Positions 46,520-54,752 of a stretch of 64,000 nucleotides of DNA are shown here, in pieces (position 1 is the first letter of the stretch; each line of letters begins with the position of its first letter). Made by a program: the position numbers and the translations under genes. The notes under the pieces were generated by a model, which saw only the letters and a program-made list of their open reading frames with translations, made no database searches and was not told the DNA's origin. This DNA is from JAFALK01 sp042701975. Its GTDB lineage: Bacteria; Pseudomonadota; Gammaproteobacteria; Burkholderiales; Burkholderiaceae_C. The DNA lies in the NCBI GenBank assembly GCA_042701975.1, contig CP170561.1, positions 1,860,001-1,924,000 of the forward strand. Direction: 5' to 3'.

Positions 46520-46879
46520 ATGTCTGCAGCTTCCCGTGTCGTGACTCCGTTGACCGACGCCGACTATCACGCCAAGACCCATGCCGTGCTCAGCGGCATC
46601 GAGGCCTGCGCCGATCGCTGGCTGGACGAGGACCTGATCGACATCGACACGCAGCGCAACGGCGGACTGCTGGAGCTGTCCTTCCCGAACCGCAGCAAGA
46701 TCATCATCAACACGCAGCCGCCACTGCACGAGATCTGGTTGGCCGCCAAGGGTGGTGGCTATCACTTCGCCTATTGCGACGGAGCCTGGCTAGACACGAA
46801 GGACGGCACAGAGTTCTACGCACTGCTCGCCCGCGAGGCGAGCGCGCAGGCAGGGCAGGCGCTGAACTTCAGCGTCTGA
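46520..46879 (+). CDS. cyaY: Iron donor protein CyaY (bacterial frataxin)
   Basis: A 119-residue frataxin. The N-terminal helix is rich in acidic residues (LDEDLIDIDTQ), which bind iron, and the beta-sheet core contains LSFPNRSKIIINTQPP and EIWLAAKGGGYHF. It modulates IscS in Fe-S cluster assembly. It is divergent from lptM and converges on the PBP1A gene with a one-base gap. Confidence 0.96.
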   Translation: MSAASRVVTPLTDADYHAKTHAVLSGIEACADRWLDEDLIDIDTQRNGGLLELSFPNRSKIIINTQPPLHEIWLAAKGGGYHFAYCDGAWLDTKDGTEFYALLAREASAQAGQALNFSV

Positions 46880-46880
46880 A

Positions 46881-49289
46881 TCAGCGCCTGAACAGATCGA
46901 GGATGCTCTTCTTCTCGTCCTCGCTCGGCGGGGCGGGCGCCTTGTCGCTGCCCAGGGCCTTGACGCCTTGGCCGGTGGAGAACTCCTCGTAGTACCACTC
47001 GCCGTTGACGTTCACCACGCCTTCGGGCGGCGGGATCTCCGACACCGGCACGCCGCGCAGCGCGGTCTGCATGAAGTCCACCCACACCGGCAGGGCCAGG
47101 CCGCCGCCGGTTTCGCGGTCGCCGAGCTTGCGTGGCTGGTCATAGCCGATCCAGACCACGGCCGCCATGCTTGGCTGGAAGCCGGCGAACCAGGCATCCA
47201 TCGAATCGTTGGTCGTGCCGGTCTTGCCGTAGATGTCGGGGCGCTTGAGCGTGGCCTGCGCCTTGGCGGCGGTGCCGCTGCGCGCCACTTCCTGCAGCAA
47301 TCGATCCATCATGAAGGCGTTGCGCGGTTCCACGGCGCGCTGGTCGTCCGAGAAGCCCTGGCGGCGCGGCGCGGCGTAGAGCACGCGACCGCGGTCATCC
47401 GTCACCTTGGAGATCAGCTGCGGCGTCACGCGAAAGCCGCCGTTGGCAAAGACCGAGTAGGCCTGCACCATCTGCATCGGCGTGACCGAGCCCGCGCCCA
47501 GCGCCATGGTCAGGTAGGCTGGGTGCTTGTCGGCCTCGAAGCCGAAGCGGGTGATCCAGTCCTGGGCGTAGCGCACGCCGATGCTCTCCAGGATGCGGAT
47601 CGACACCATGTTCTTGGACTTGGCCAGCGCTTCGTGCAGCGGCATCGGGCCTTCGAACTTGCCGTCGTAGTTCTTGGGCTCCCAAGGCTGGCTGCCGGTC
47701 GTGCCGGCGTCGAAGAACAGCGGCGCATCGTTGACCACGGTGCTGGGCGTGAAGCCCTTCTCGATGGCTGCCGAGTAGATGAAGGGCTTGAAGCTCGAAC
47801 CCGGTTGCCGCCAAGCCTGGGTGACATGGTTGAACTTGTTCTTGGCCCAGTCGAAGCCGCCCACCAGGGCGCGCAACTCGCCCGTCTGCGGGTCCATGGC
47901 GACGAAGGCGCCTTCGACCTCCGGCAACTGCGTGATGGACCAGATGTCCTTGCCCGCCTTGTCCTGACCGATCTTGATGACGCGGATGACGGCACCGCGG
48001 CGCACGCGGGTCTTCGGATTGCCCTTCTCGGACAGGCCCGAGGTCGCGGGGCGCAGGCCTTCGCCGGTGAGGGTCAGGGACTCTCCGCTTTGCAACACGG
48101 CGACGACCTTCTTCGGATCGGCCTCCAGCACCACGGCGGCCAGCAGCTCGTCGTTGGGCGGGTGGTCGGCCAGAGCCTCGGCCACGCGCGCATCGACATC
48201 AGCGCTGTTGGCGGGCAAGTCGATGTAGGCCTCGGGGCCGCGATAGACCTGGCGGCGCTCGTAATCCATGATGCCGGCGCGCAGGGCGCGGTAGGCGGCG
48301 GCCTGCTCGTCGGCGCGCACCGTCAGATAGACGGCCAGGCCACGGGTGTAGGCCTCGTCGCCGTACTGGTTGAAGATCAGCTGGCGGGCCGCCTCGGCCA
48401 AGTATTCGCCATGGGCCTGCAGGCCGATGCCGCTGCGGTAGTGCAGCTTCTCGGCCTTGGCGGCGTCGCGCTCTTCCTCGGTGATGTAGCCGGTCTCGTA
48501 CATCCGCTCGATGATGTACTGCTGGCGGATGCGGGCGCGGCGCGGGTTGTCGATCGGGTTGTAGGCCGACGGGGCCTTGGGCAGGCCGGCCAGCATGGCG
48601 GCCTCGGCGATCGTCAGATCCTTGATCGGCTTGCCGAAGTAGATCTCGCTGGCCGCCGCGAAGCCGTAGGCACGGTGACCCAGGAAGATCTGGTTCATGT
48701 AGATCTCGAGGATCTGCGGCTTGGTCAGCGCGGTCTCGATCTTCAGCGCCAGCAAGATCTCGTAGATCTTGCGGGTGAAAGTCTTCTCGGTGCTCAGGTA
48801 GAAGTTGCGCGCCACCTGCATCGTGATGGTGGAAGCGCCCTGGCTCTTGGAGTCGCCCACATTGGCCAGGCCGGCGCGGATCACGCCGAGGTAGTCGACG
48901 CCGCCGTGCTGGTAGAAGCGCGCATCCTCAATGGCGAGGATGGCGTCCTGCATGCGCTTGGGCATCTCCTTGATGGGCGTGAAGGAGCGGCGCTCTTCAC
49001 CGAACTCGCCCAGCAGTTGGCCGTCGCTGGACAGCACGCGCAGCGGCAGGCGGGGGCGGTAGTCGGTCAGGCCCGAGACGTCCGGCAGGTTGGGATAGGC
49101 CATCGCCAGGGCCAAGCCCACCAGCAGCAGGCCGCAAACGCCTATGGCCGCGGCGATACCTGCGAACCAGGCCAGGGCGCGGACCAGGAAATGCACGGCC
49201 GGATGGCGGGGGGCAGCACGAGAGGGGCTGCCGTTGCCGGCGGATGTGCCGCCGGATGATTTGGCGGACTTCTTGGGGTTGTCACTCAT
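46881..49289 (-). CDS. mrcA: Penicillin-binding protein 1A (bifunctional transglycosylase/transpeptidase)
   Basis: An 802-residue class A PBP. After a Ser/Lys-rich cytoplasmic tail there is a single anchor helix, then the glycosyltransferase domain (AILAIEDARFYQHGGVDYLG, QGASTITMQVARNFYL), an OB-like insert and the transpeptidase domain with SxxK (GSSFKPF, Ser about 498), SxN (SKN) and KTG (YGKTGTTND). All catalytic motifs are intact. The start at 49289 removes an unsupported N-terminal extension. It is divergent from pilM, a layout conserved across Beta- and Gammaproteobacteria. Confidence 0.97.
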   Translation of the reverse strand: MSDNPKKSAKSSGGTSAGNGSPSRAAPRHPAVHFLVRALAWFAGIAAAIGVCGLLLVGLALAMAYPNLPDVSGLTDYRPRLPLRVLSSDGQLLGEFGEERRSFTPIKEMPKRMQDAILAIEDARFYQHGGVDYLGVIRAGLANVGDSKSQGASTITMQVARNFYLSTEKTFTRKIYEILLALKIETALTKPQILEIYMNQIFLGHRAYGFAAASEIYFGKPIKDLTIAEAAMLAGLPKAPSAYNPIDNPRRARIRQQYIIERMYETGYITEEERDAAKAEKLHYRSGIGLQAHGEYLAEAARQLIFNQYGDEAYTRGLAVYLTVRADEQAAAYRALRAGIMDYERRQVYRGPEAYIDLPANSADVDARVAEALADHPPNDELLAAVVLEADPKKVVAVLQSGESLTLTGEGLRPATSGLSEKGNPKTRVRRGAVIRVIKIGQDKAGKDIWSITQLPEVEGAFVAMDPQTGELRALVGGFDWAKNKFNHVTQAWRQPGSSFKPFIYSAAIEKGFTPSTVVNDAPLFFDAGTTGSQPWEPKNYDGKFEGPMPLHEALAKSKNMVSIRILESIGVRYAQDWITRFGFEADKHPAYLTMALGAGSVTPMQMVQAYSVFANGGFRVTPQLISKVTDDRGRVLYAAPRRQGFSDDQRAVEPRNAFMMDRLLQEVARSGTAAKAQATLKRPDIYGKTGTTNDSMDAWFAGFQPSMAAVVWIGYDQPRKLGDRETGGGLALPVWVDFMQTALRGVPVSEIPPPEGVVNVNGEWYYEEFSTGQGVKALGSDKAPAPPSEDEKKSILDLFRR

Positions 49290-49461
49290 GGGTGCGCGGC
49301 ATGATACATGGCCGTTGGATGCGCGAGACAGCGTCACAACGGGGTTGGTCAGAGTGTGCTTTTATGCACCGTCGAATCTTCAACTACCCCGCCGACCGCG
49401 TGTATGGTACGCAACGCAGAGTTACTTGCTGTGACCGGTTTTCCTTTGGGCCACAACGGGT

Positions 49462-49490
49462 TTGCTGCTAGCATTCAAGCGATTTATTAA
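49462..49490 (+). promoter_or_regulatory. Candidate sigma-70 promoter of pilMNOPQ
   Basis: TTGCTG, a 17-base spacer and TATTAA form a fair sigma-70 promoter, placing the start near 49497 and a leader of about 67 bases. Confidence 0.5.
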
Positions 49491-49505
49491 TAGGCTGGGC
49501 GCGTC

Positions 49506-49526
49506 TAATTGCAAAATAATTGCAAA
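49506..49526 (+). repeat. Tandem TAATTGCAAA direct repeat upstream of pilM
   Basis: Two perfect 10-base copies of TAATTGCAAA (49506-49515 and 49517-49526) lie 11 bases apart, one helical turn, between the candidate promoter and the pilM start. The spacing would suit a dimeric regulator bound to one face of the DNA. Confidence 0.7.
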
Positions 49527-49563
49527 GGTATGCGTCGAGTCTCGGCGTTAGGGGAGCCGCCTC

Positions 49564-50643
49564 GTGGGACTACTTGATGTACTGCTGAACCGCAAGCATC
49601 CGCCCATGATTGGCCTGGATATCAGTTCGTCCAGCGTCAAGCTCGTGGAGCTGAGTCAGACGAAAACAGGCGAATTCGTGCTTGAGAGATTCGCATCCGA
49701 ATCTTTCGAAAAGGGCTGGATCGCCGACGGGCAGATCGAGAAATTTGATGAAGTTGCCGAGGCCGTGCGCCGCGTTGTCGCACGCAGCGGCAGCCGCACG
49801 CGTGACGTGGCCATGGCCATGCCGCAATCGGCCGTCATCACCAAGAAGATCATGTTGCCCGCGGGCCTGCGAGACGAAGAGCTCGAAGTGCAGGTCGAGG
49901 TCGAGGCCAACCAATACATCCCGTTCTCGCTCGATGAAGTGAGCCTGGATTTCTGCGTCATCGGCCCGAGCCCGACCTCGGTGGGTGATGTGGAGGTGCT
50001 GATCGCCGCTTCACGCAAGGACCGCGTCCAGGACCGCCAGGGTTTGGCGGAAGCCGCAGGCCTGAAGCCGGTGATTCTCGATATCGAATCGCACGCCTCG
50101 CGCATGGCGATGGGCCGCTTGATCGCCGCTTTGCCCAATGAAGGCAAGGATGCACTGGTCGCACTTTTTGAGATTGGGGCCGATACCACCAGTCTCAAGG
50201 TGTTGCGCGACGATGAAATGCTCTACGACCGCGACCAGGCTTTCGGTGGCTCGCAACTCACCCAGCTGATCTCGCGCCAGTACGGTTTCTCCTTCGAGGA
50301 GGCCGAGCAGAAGAAACTCGCCAACGACCTGCCCGAGGATTACGAGACGGTCGTGCTCAATCCTTTTGTCGACGGCCTTTCGCAGGAAATCGGCCGCGCG
50401 CTCCAGTATTTCTTCACCAGCACGCCGCACCACAAGGTGCATTACGTGATGCTGGCCGGCGGCACGGCCACGCTGCCGGGCCTGAAGGAGCGCGTCACGG
50501 AATTGACGGGCTTTGCCTGCATGGTTGTGAATCCTTTCGAAAACATGGCCTTGGGTTCGGCGGTGCGTGAACCCAAGCTGCGCCGAGAGGCGCCTGCCTA
50601 CCTCACGGCTTGTGGTCTGGCGATGCGGAGGTTCTTCCAGTGA
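49564..50643 (+). CDS. pilM: Type IV pilus inner-membrane platform protein PilM
   Basis: A 359-residue actin-like cytoplasmic protein that recruits PilN. The nucleotide-binding motif MIGLDISSSSVKLVEL is near the N-terminus. It starts at GTG (49564) with GGGGAG upstream. Its stop overlaps the pilN start. Confidence 0.96.
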   Translation: MGLLDVLLNRKHPPMIGLDISSSSVKLVELSQTKTGEFVLERFASESFEKGWIADGQIEKFDEVAEAVRRVVARSGSRTRDVAMAMPQSAVITKKIMLPAGLRDEELEVQVEVEANQYIPFSLDEVSLDFCVIGPSPTSVGDVEVLIAASRKDRVQDRQGLAEAAGLKPVILDIESHASRMAMGRLIAALPNEGKDALVALFEIGADTTSLKVLRDDEMLYDRDQAFGGSQLTQLISRQYGFSFEEAEQKKLANDLPEDYETVVLNPFVDGLSQEIGRALQYFFTSTPHHKVHYVMLAGGTATLPGLKERVTELTGFACMVVNPFENMALGSAVREPKLRREAPAYLTACGLAMRRFFQ

Positions 50644-51272
50644 TCCTCATCAACCTGCTGCCGTACCGAGAGGAACGGCGCAAGCGCCGCAAGCAGGCGT
50701 TCTTTGCTGGCATGGGCCTGGCGGCCATCGTCGGCGCGGTGGTGGTGGCGGCGATCTTCCTGCTGCTGCAATACCTCACCATCGAGCAACAGCGCCGCAA
50801 CCAGTACCTCAAGACCGAGATCGAGAAGCTCGAACTGCAGATCCGCGACATCGCGAACCTGCGCGCCGAGATCGATGCGCTGAAGTCGCGCCAAAAGGCG
50901 GTCGAAGACCTCCAGACGGACCGCAACACGCCGGTGCACCTGATCAACGATCTGGCCAAGACGGTGCCCGAAGGCATCTACCTCACCTCGATCAAGCAGA
51001 ACGAGAAGGTTGTGACGCTGGCCGGCATCGCGCAGACCAACGAGCGCGTCTCGGAGTTCATGCGCAACATCTCGCGCGAATCCGAATGGCTGGACAAGCC
51101 CGAGCTCGGTGAAATCAAGCTGGCCAATGTGAGCGCCGTGGGCCGTGACCAGAAGCGCCTGTTCGAGTTCAACCTGCAGGTCACGATCAAGACCGCGCCC
51201 GCCGCTGACGCACCCGGTGGCAAGGCCTCCGGCGCAGCCGGGACCGCCGCCGTACCGGCCAAGGGGACCTGA
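50640..51272 (+). CDS. pilN: Type IV pilus assembly protein PilN
   Basis: A 210-residue bitopic protein. It begins MILINLLPYREER, the conserved PilM-binding peptide, at a GTG overlapping the pilM stop. A membrane helix and coiled coil (LKTEIEKLELQIRDIANLRAEI) are followed by a periplasmic ferredoxin-like domain and an Ala/Gly-rich tail. Confidence 0.96.
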   Translation: MILINLLPYREERRKRRKQAFFAGMGLAAIVGAVVVAAIFLLLQYLTIEQQRRNQYLKTEIEKLELQIRDIANLRAEIDALKSRQKAVEDLQTDRNTPVHLINDLAKTVPEGIYLTSIKQNEKVVTLAGIAQTNERVSEFMRNISRESEWLDKPELGEIKLANVSAVGRDQKRLFEFNLQVTIKTAPAADAPGGKASGAAGTAAVPAKGT

Positions 51273-51276
51273 AGCC

Positions 51277-51972
51277 ATGGCGAGCAATCTCAATCTCAAG
51301 TTCGATTTCGCGACGTGGTTCCAGAACCTGCAACAGCAGTTCCAGGGCCTCGATCCCAAGGAGCCGGGCCAATGGCCGCTGGCGCCCAAGATCGCCGTGG
51401 GTGTGGTGGTCATCGTCGGCGTCGTCGTGCTGGGCTGGTTCTTCCTGCTCTCTGACGAGAACGACGCGCTGGACGCCGAGCGCGCCCGTGAGCCGGCCCT
51501 CAAGTCCGACTTCACCAGCAAGGTGGGCCAGGCCGCCAACCTGCCCGAGCTGCGCAAGCAAAAGCTGCAGGTCGAGGAATACGTGACCCAGCTGGATCGC
51601 CAACTGCCCGGCAAGGCCGAGATGGACGCGCTGCTGTCGGACATCAACCAAGCGGGCATCGGTCGCGGCCTGCAGGTCGAGCTGTTCCGACCAGGCCCCG
51701 AGGTCGTCAAGGACTACTACGCCGAGCGCCCCATCGCCATCCGCGTGGGCGGCCGCTATCACGACATCGGTTCCTTCACGGCTGACGTGTCCAACCTCTC
51801 GCGCATCGTCACGCTGCACAACCTCGTGGTGACGGCCCCCTCGGGCAAGGACCAAGGCGGCAGCCTCGGCATGGAGGCCACCGCGCGCACCTACCGGTAC
51901 CTCGATCCGACCGAGGTGCAGGAACAGAAGAAGGCCAAGGCTGCGGCCAGGGCCAAGGAGGCGAAGCCATGA
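51277..51972 (+). CDS. pilO: Type IV pilus assembly protein PilO
   Basis: A 231-residue partner of PilN. One helix (AVGVVVIVGVVVLGWFFLL) is followed by a coiled coil and a periplasmic domain. It begins 4 bases after pilN and overlaps pilP by 4. Confidence 0.95.
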   Translation: MASNLNLKFDFATWFQNLQQQFQGLDPKEPGQWPLAPKIAVGVVVIVGVVVLGWFFLLSDENDALDAERAREPALKSDFTSKVGQAANLPELRKQKLQVEEYVTQLDRQLPGKAEMDALLSDINQAGIGRGLQVELFRPGPEVVKDYYAERPIAIRVGGRYHDIGSFTADVSNLSRIVTLHNLVVTAPSGKDQGGSLGMEATARTYRYLDPTEVQEQKKAKAAARAKEAKP

Positions 51973-52505
51973 GTTCTCGCCTGATGACAGTGGCCGTGCT
52001 GGGCTTGGCGGGCTATCTGCTGGCCGGCTGCTCGAGCGATGCCGACGAGCTGCACCAGTGGATGGAGCAGCAGCGTCGCGATGCCCGCCCGACCGTCAAG
52101 CCGCTGGAGCCGCCGAAGAAGTTCCTGCCCGAGCCTTACACGGCCGGCGGGCTGGTGGATCCTTTCAGCGTGCAGAAGTTGAGCGTCGCCGTGAAGGCCG
52201 AAGCCACGCAACCCAACTCGCTGCTGACGGCCGAAATGAACCGTCGCCGCGAGCCTCTTGAGGCTTATCCGCTCGACAGCGTGAGCATGGTCGGCAGCCT
52301 GACCCGCAAGGATCAGCGCTACGCCCTGCTGCGTGTGGACAACCTGCTCTACCAGGTCAAGGTGGGTGACTACCTGGGCCAGAACTTCGGCAAGATCATG
52401 AAGATCAGCGAAACAGACATCACCTTGCGGGAAATCGTCCAGGACGCTGCAGGCGAATGGATCGAACGCACCAGTACCCTCCAGCTTCAGGAGAAGGGGC
52501 GATGA
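51969..52505 (+). CDS. pilP: Type IV pilus lipoprotein PilP
   Basis: A 178-residue lipoprotein; the lipobox is YLLAGC near residue 21. The Pro-rich linker and beta-sandwich domain (YALLRVDNLLYQVKVGDYLG) link the PilNO complex to the PilQ secretin. Confidence 0.96.
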   Translation: MSSRLMTVAVLGLAGYLLAGCSSDADELHQWMEQQRRDARPTVKPLEPPKKFLPEPYTAGGLVDPFSVQKLSVAVKAEATQPNSLLTAEMNRRREPLEAYPLDSVSMVGSLTRKDQRYALLRVDNLLYQVKVGDYLGQNFGKIMKISETDITLREIVQDAAGEWIERTSTLQLQEKGR

Positions 52506-54694
52506 AAACACTGCAGGAGAACTCCAAGATGGGATGGCCCCGCAACGCTCGTGCGCTCTGTCTGGCGCTGACACTCGGCCTCATGGGCACGATGCCCGCC
52601 TGGGCCGAGAACGTCATCAAGTCCATCAGCTCCGTGCAGCAAGCCGGCGCAGAGATGGTTCGTATCGAAATGACCGAGCCGCTGGCCGCGTTGCCAAATG
52701 GCTTCACGGTGCAGACGCCACCGCGCATCGCCATCGACCTGCCCGGCGTGACCAACGGCATCGGCCGTCCGGTCGTCGAGATCAACCAAGGCAATCTGCG
52801 CTCGGCCAACGTGGCGCAAGCCGGTGACCGCACCCGCATCGTGCTGAATCTGCGCCAGGCCTCCGGCTATCGCGCAGAGCTCCAAGGCAATGCGCTGGTG
52901 CTGCTGCTGGACGCCGCGCCGGTCCCGGCGGCTGCCAACGCCGCGACCGCTGCGCCCGTTCACTTTGCCCAGAGCCAGAACGCCAGCACGCTGGCCCTGC
53001 GCGACATCGACTTCCGCCGCGGCAACGACGGCGCCGGTCGCGTCATCGTCAGCCTGCCGAGCGATCAGGTCGGTGTGGACATCCAGCAGCAAGGCCAGGC
53101 CCTCGTTGTCGAGTTCCTGCGCTCCAGCGCACCCGACAAGCTGCGCCGCAAGCTCGACGTGACCGACTTCGGCACGCCGGTGCAGATGATCTCCACCACC
53201 CAGATCGGTGATCGCGTGCGCATGGTGGTCGAACCCAAGGGCAACTGGGAGCACAGCGCCTACCAGAGCGACAACCAGTTCGTGCTGGAAGTCCGTCCGC
53301 AGAAGGTCGACCCGAACAAGCTGGTGGCCGGCCCGGGCTTCGCGGGAGACAAGCTCTCGCTGAACTTCCAGAACATTGACGTTCGTGCCCTGCTGCAGGT
53401 TATCGCCGACTTCACCAACTTCAACGTGGTGACCAGCGACACCGTCACCGGCAGCGTTACCCTGCGCCTCAAGGACGTGCCTTGGGACCAGGCGCTGGAC
53501 ATCATCATGCAGGCCAAGAACCTGGGCCTGAAGAAGTCCGGCAACGTGCTGTGGATCGCGCCCAAGGATGAGCTGGCCGCCAAGGAAAAGCTCGAGCTCG
53601 AGGCCAAGCAGCAGATCTCGCAACTGGAGCCGCTGCGCACGCAGAGCTTCCAGCTCAACTACACCCGCGCAGAAGAAGTCGCCAAGGGCCTGACTGGCCA
53701 GAACAACGCCGGTGGTGGTGGTGGCGGCGGTGGTGGCAGCACCAACACGCGCATCCTGTCGTCGCGCGGCAGCGTGATCTACGAGACCCGCACCAACCAG
53801 CTGTTCGTCTCGGACATCCCGTCCAAGCTGGAAGAGATCTCGGGCCTGATTGCCAAGATCGACATCCCGGTTCGCCAGGTCCAGATCGAAGCCCGTATCG
53901 TTGAAGCCAGCGACACCTTCGGCCGCGCGCTCGGTGTCAAGCTCGGTGCCAGCGACCTGCGCGGTCAGCAAGGCGGCATCCCGGGCTACAAGCTCGGCGG
54001 TTCGAACTACATCACCTTCGGTGGCAACTACAACGCCGTGGGCGCCCAGACGAACCAGGGCGCCAGCGCCGGCTACGGTGACACGCAGTTCATCAACCTG
54101 CCGGCCAACGTCGCAGCCGACGCCTTCGGTGGCGGCACGGCGGCCAATATCGCGCTGTCGCTGTTCAGTGCCACGGCCAACCGTTTCCTGAATCTGGAGC
54201 TCTCGGCCCTCGAAGCCGACGGCAAGGGCAAGATTGTCTCCAGCCCGCGCGTCATCACGGCCGACCAGACCAAGGCGCTGATCGAGCAGGGTGAAGAAAT
54301 CCCGTACCAGCAGGCCACCTCTTCGGGTGCCACGTCCATCTCGTTCAAGAAGGCCGTGCTGAAGCTTGAGGTCACCCCGCAGATCACACCGGAAGGCAAT
54401 GTGATCATGACGGTCGACGTGAACAAGGACAGCCGCGGCACGCTGACCCCGCAGGGTTACGCCATCAACAACAAGCACGTGCAGACGCAGGTGCTGGTCG
54501 AGAACGGCGGCACCGTCGTGATCGGCGGTATCTACACGCAGGATCAGCAGGAAAGCCAGGACAAGGTCCCGCTGCTGGGCGACATCCCCGTGCTGGGCAA
54601 TCTGTTCAAGAGCACGTCGCGCACGGCCGTGAAGACGGAACTGCTGATCTTCCTGACCCCCAAGGTGGTCAGCGACAAGGCAGCGGTGCGCTGA
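52502..54694 (+). CDS. pilQ: Type IV pilus secretin PilQ
   Basis: A 730-residue outer-membrane secretin. A signal peptide (ending MPAWA) is followed by two AMIN domains, an STN-like N0 domain (LSLNFQNIDVRALLQVIADF), a poly-Gly stretch of nine residues at 404-412 in the N1 region, and the secretin domain (VPLLGDIPVLGNLFKS, LLIFLTPKVV). It starts at ATGA overlapping pilP; the frame upstream is a shadow. Confidence 0.97.
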   Translation: MKTLQENSKMGWPRNARALCLALTLGLMGTMPAWAENVIKSISSVQQAGAEMVRIEMTEPLAALPNGFTVQTPPRIAIDLPGVTNGIGRPVVEINQGNLRSANVAQAGDRTRIVLNLRQASGYRAELQGNALVLLLDAAPVPAAANAATAAPVHFAQSQNASTLALRDIDFRRGNDGAGRVIVSLPSDQVGVDIQQQGQALVVEFLRSSAPDKLRRKLDVTDFGTPVQMISTTQIGDRVRMVVEPKGNWEHSAYQSDNQFVLEVRPQKVDPNKLVAGPGFAGDKLSLNFQNIDVRALLQVIADFTNFNVVTSDTVTGSVTLRLKDVPWDQALDIIMQAKNLGLKKSGNVLWIAPKDELAAKEKLELEAKQQISQLEPLRTQSFQLNYTRAEEVAKGLTGQNNAGGGGGGGGGSTNTRILSSRGSVIYETRTNQLFVSDIPSKLEEISGLIAKIDIPVRQVQIEARIVEASDTFGRALGVKLGASDLRGQQGGIPGYKLGGSNYITFGGNYNAVGAQTNQGASAGYGDTQFINLPANVAADAFGGGTAANIALSLFSATANRFLNLELSALEADGKGKIVSSPRVITADQTKALIEQGEEIPYQQATSSGATSISFKKAVLKLEVTPQITPEGNVIMTVDVNKDSRGTLTPQGYAINNKHVQTQVLVENGGTVVIGGIYTQDQQESQDKVPLLGDIPVLGNLFKSTSRTAVKTELLIFLTPKVVSDKAAVR

Positions 54695-54752
54695 ACTCTC
54701 ATATCGGCGATAGGGAAGGGGCGGAAAACCGCCAACGCAGGAGTTTGAAGAC

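Noticed and set aside
54720..54733. GGCGG-AAAA-CCGCC hairpin between pilQ and the Ig-like gene as a terminator
   Set aside because: No T tract follows, so intrinsic termination is unlikely; it may only be a small processing or stabilising hairpin.
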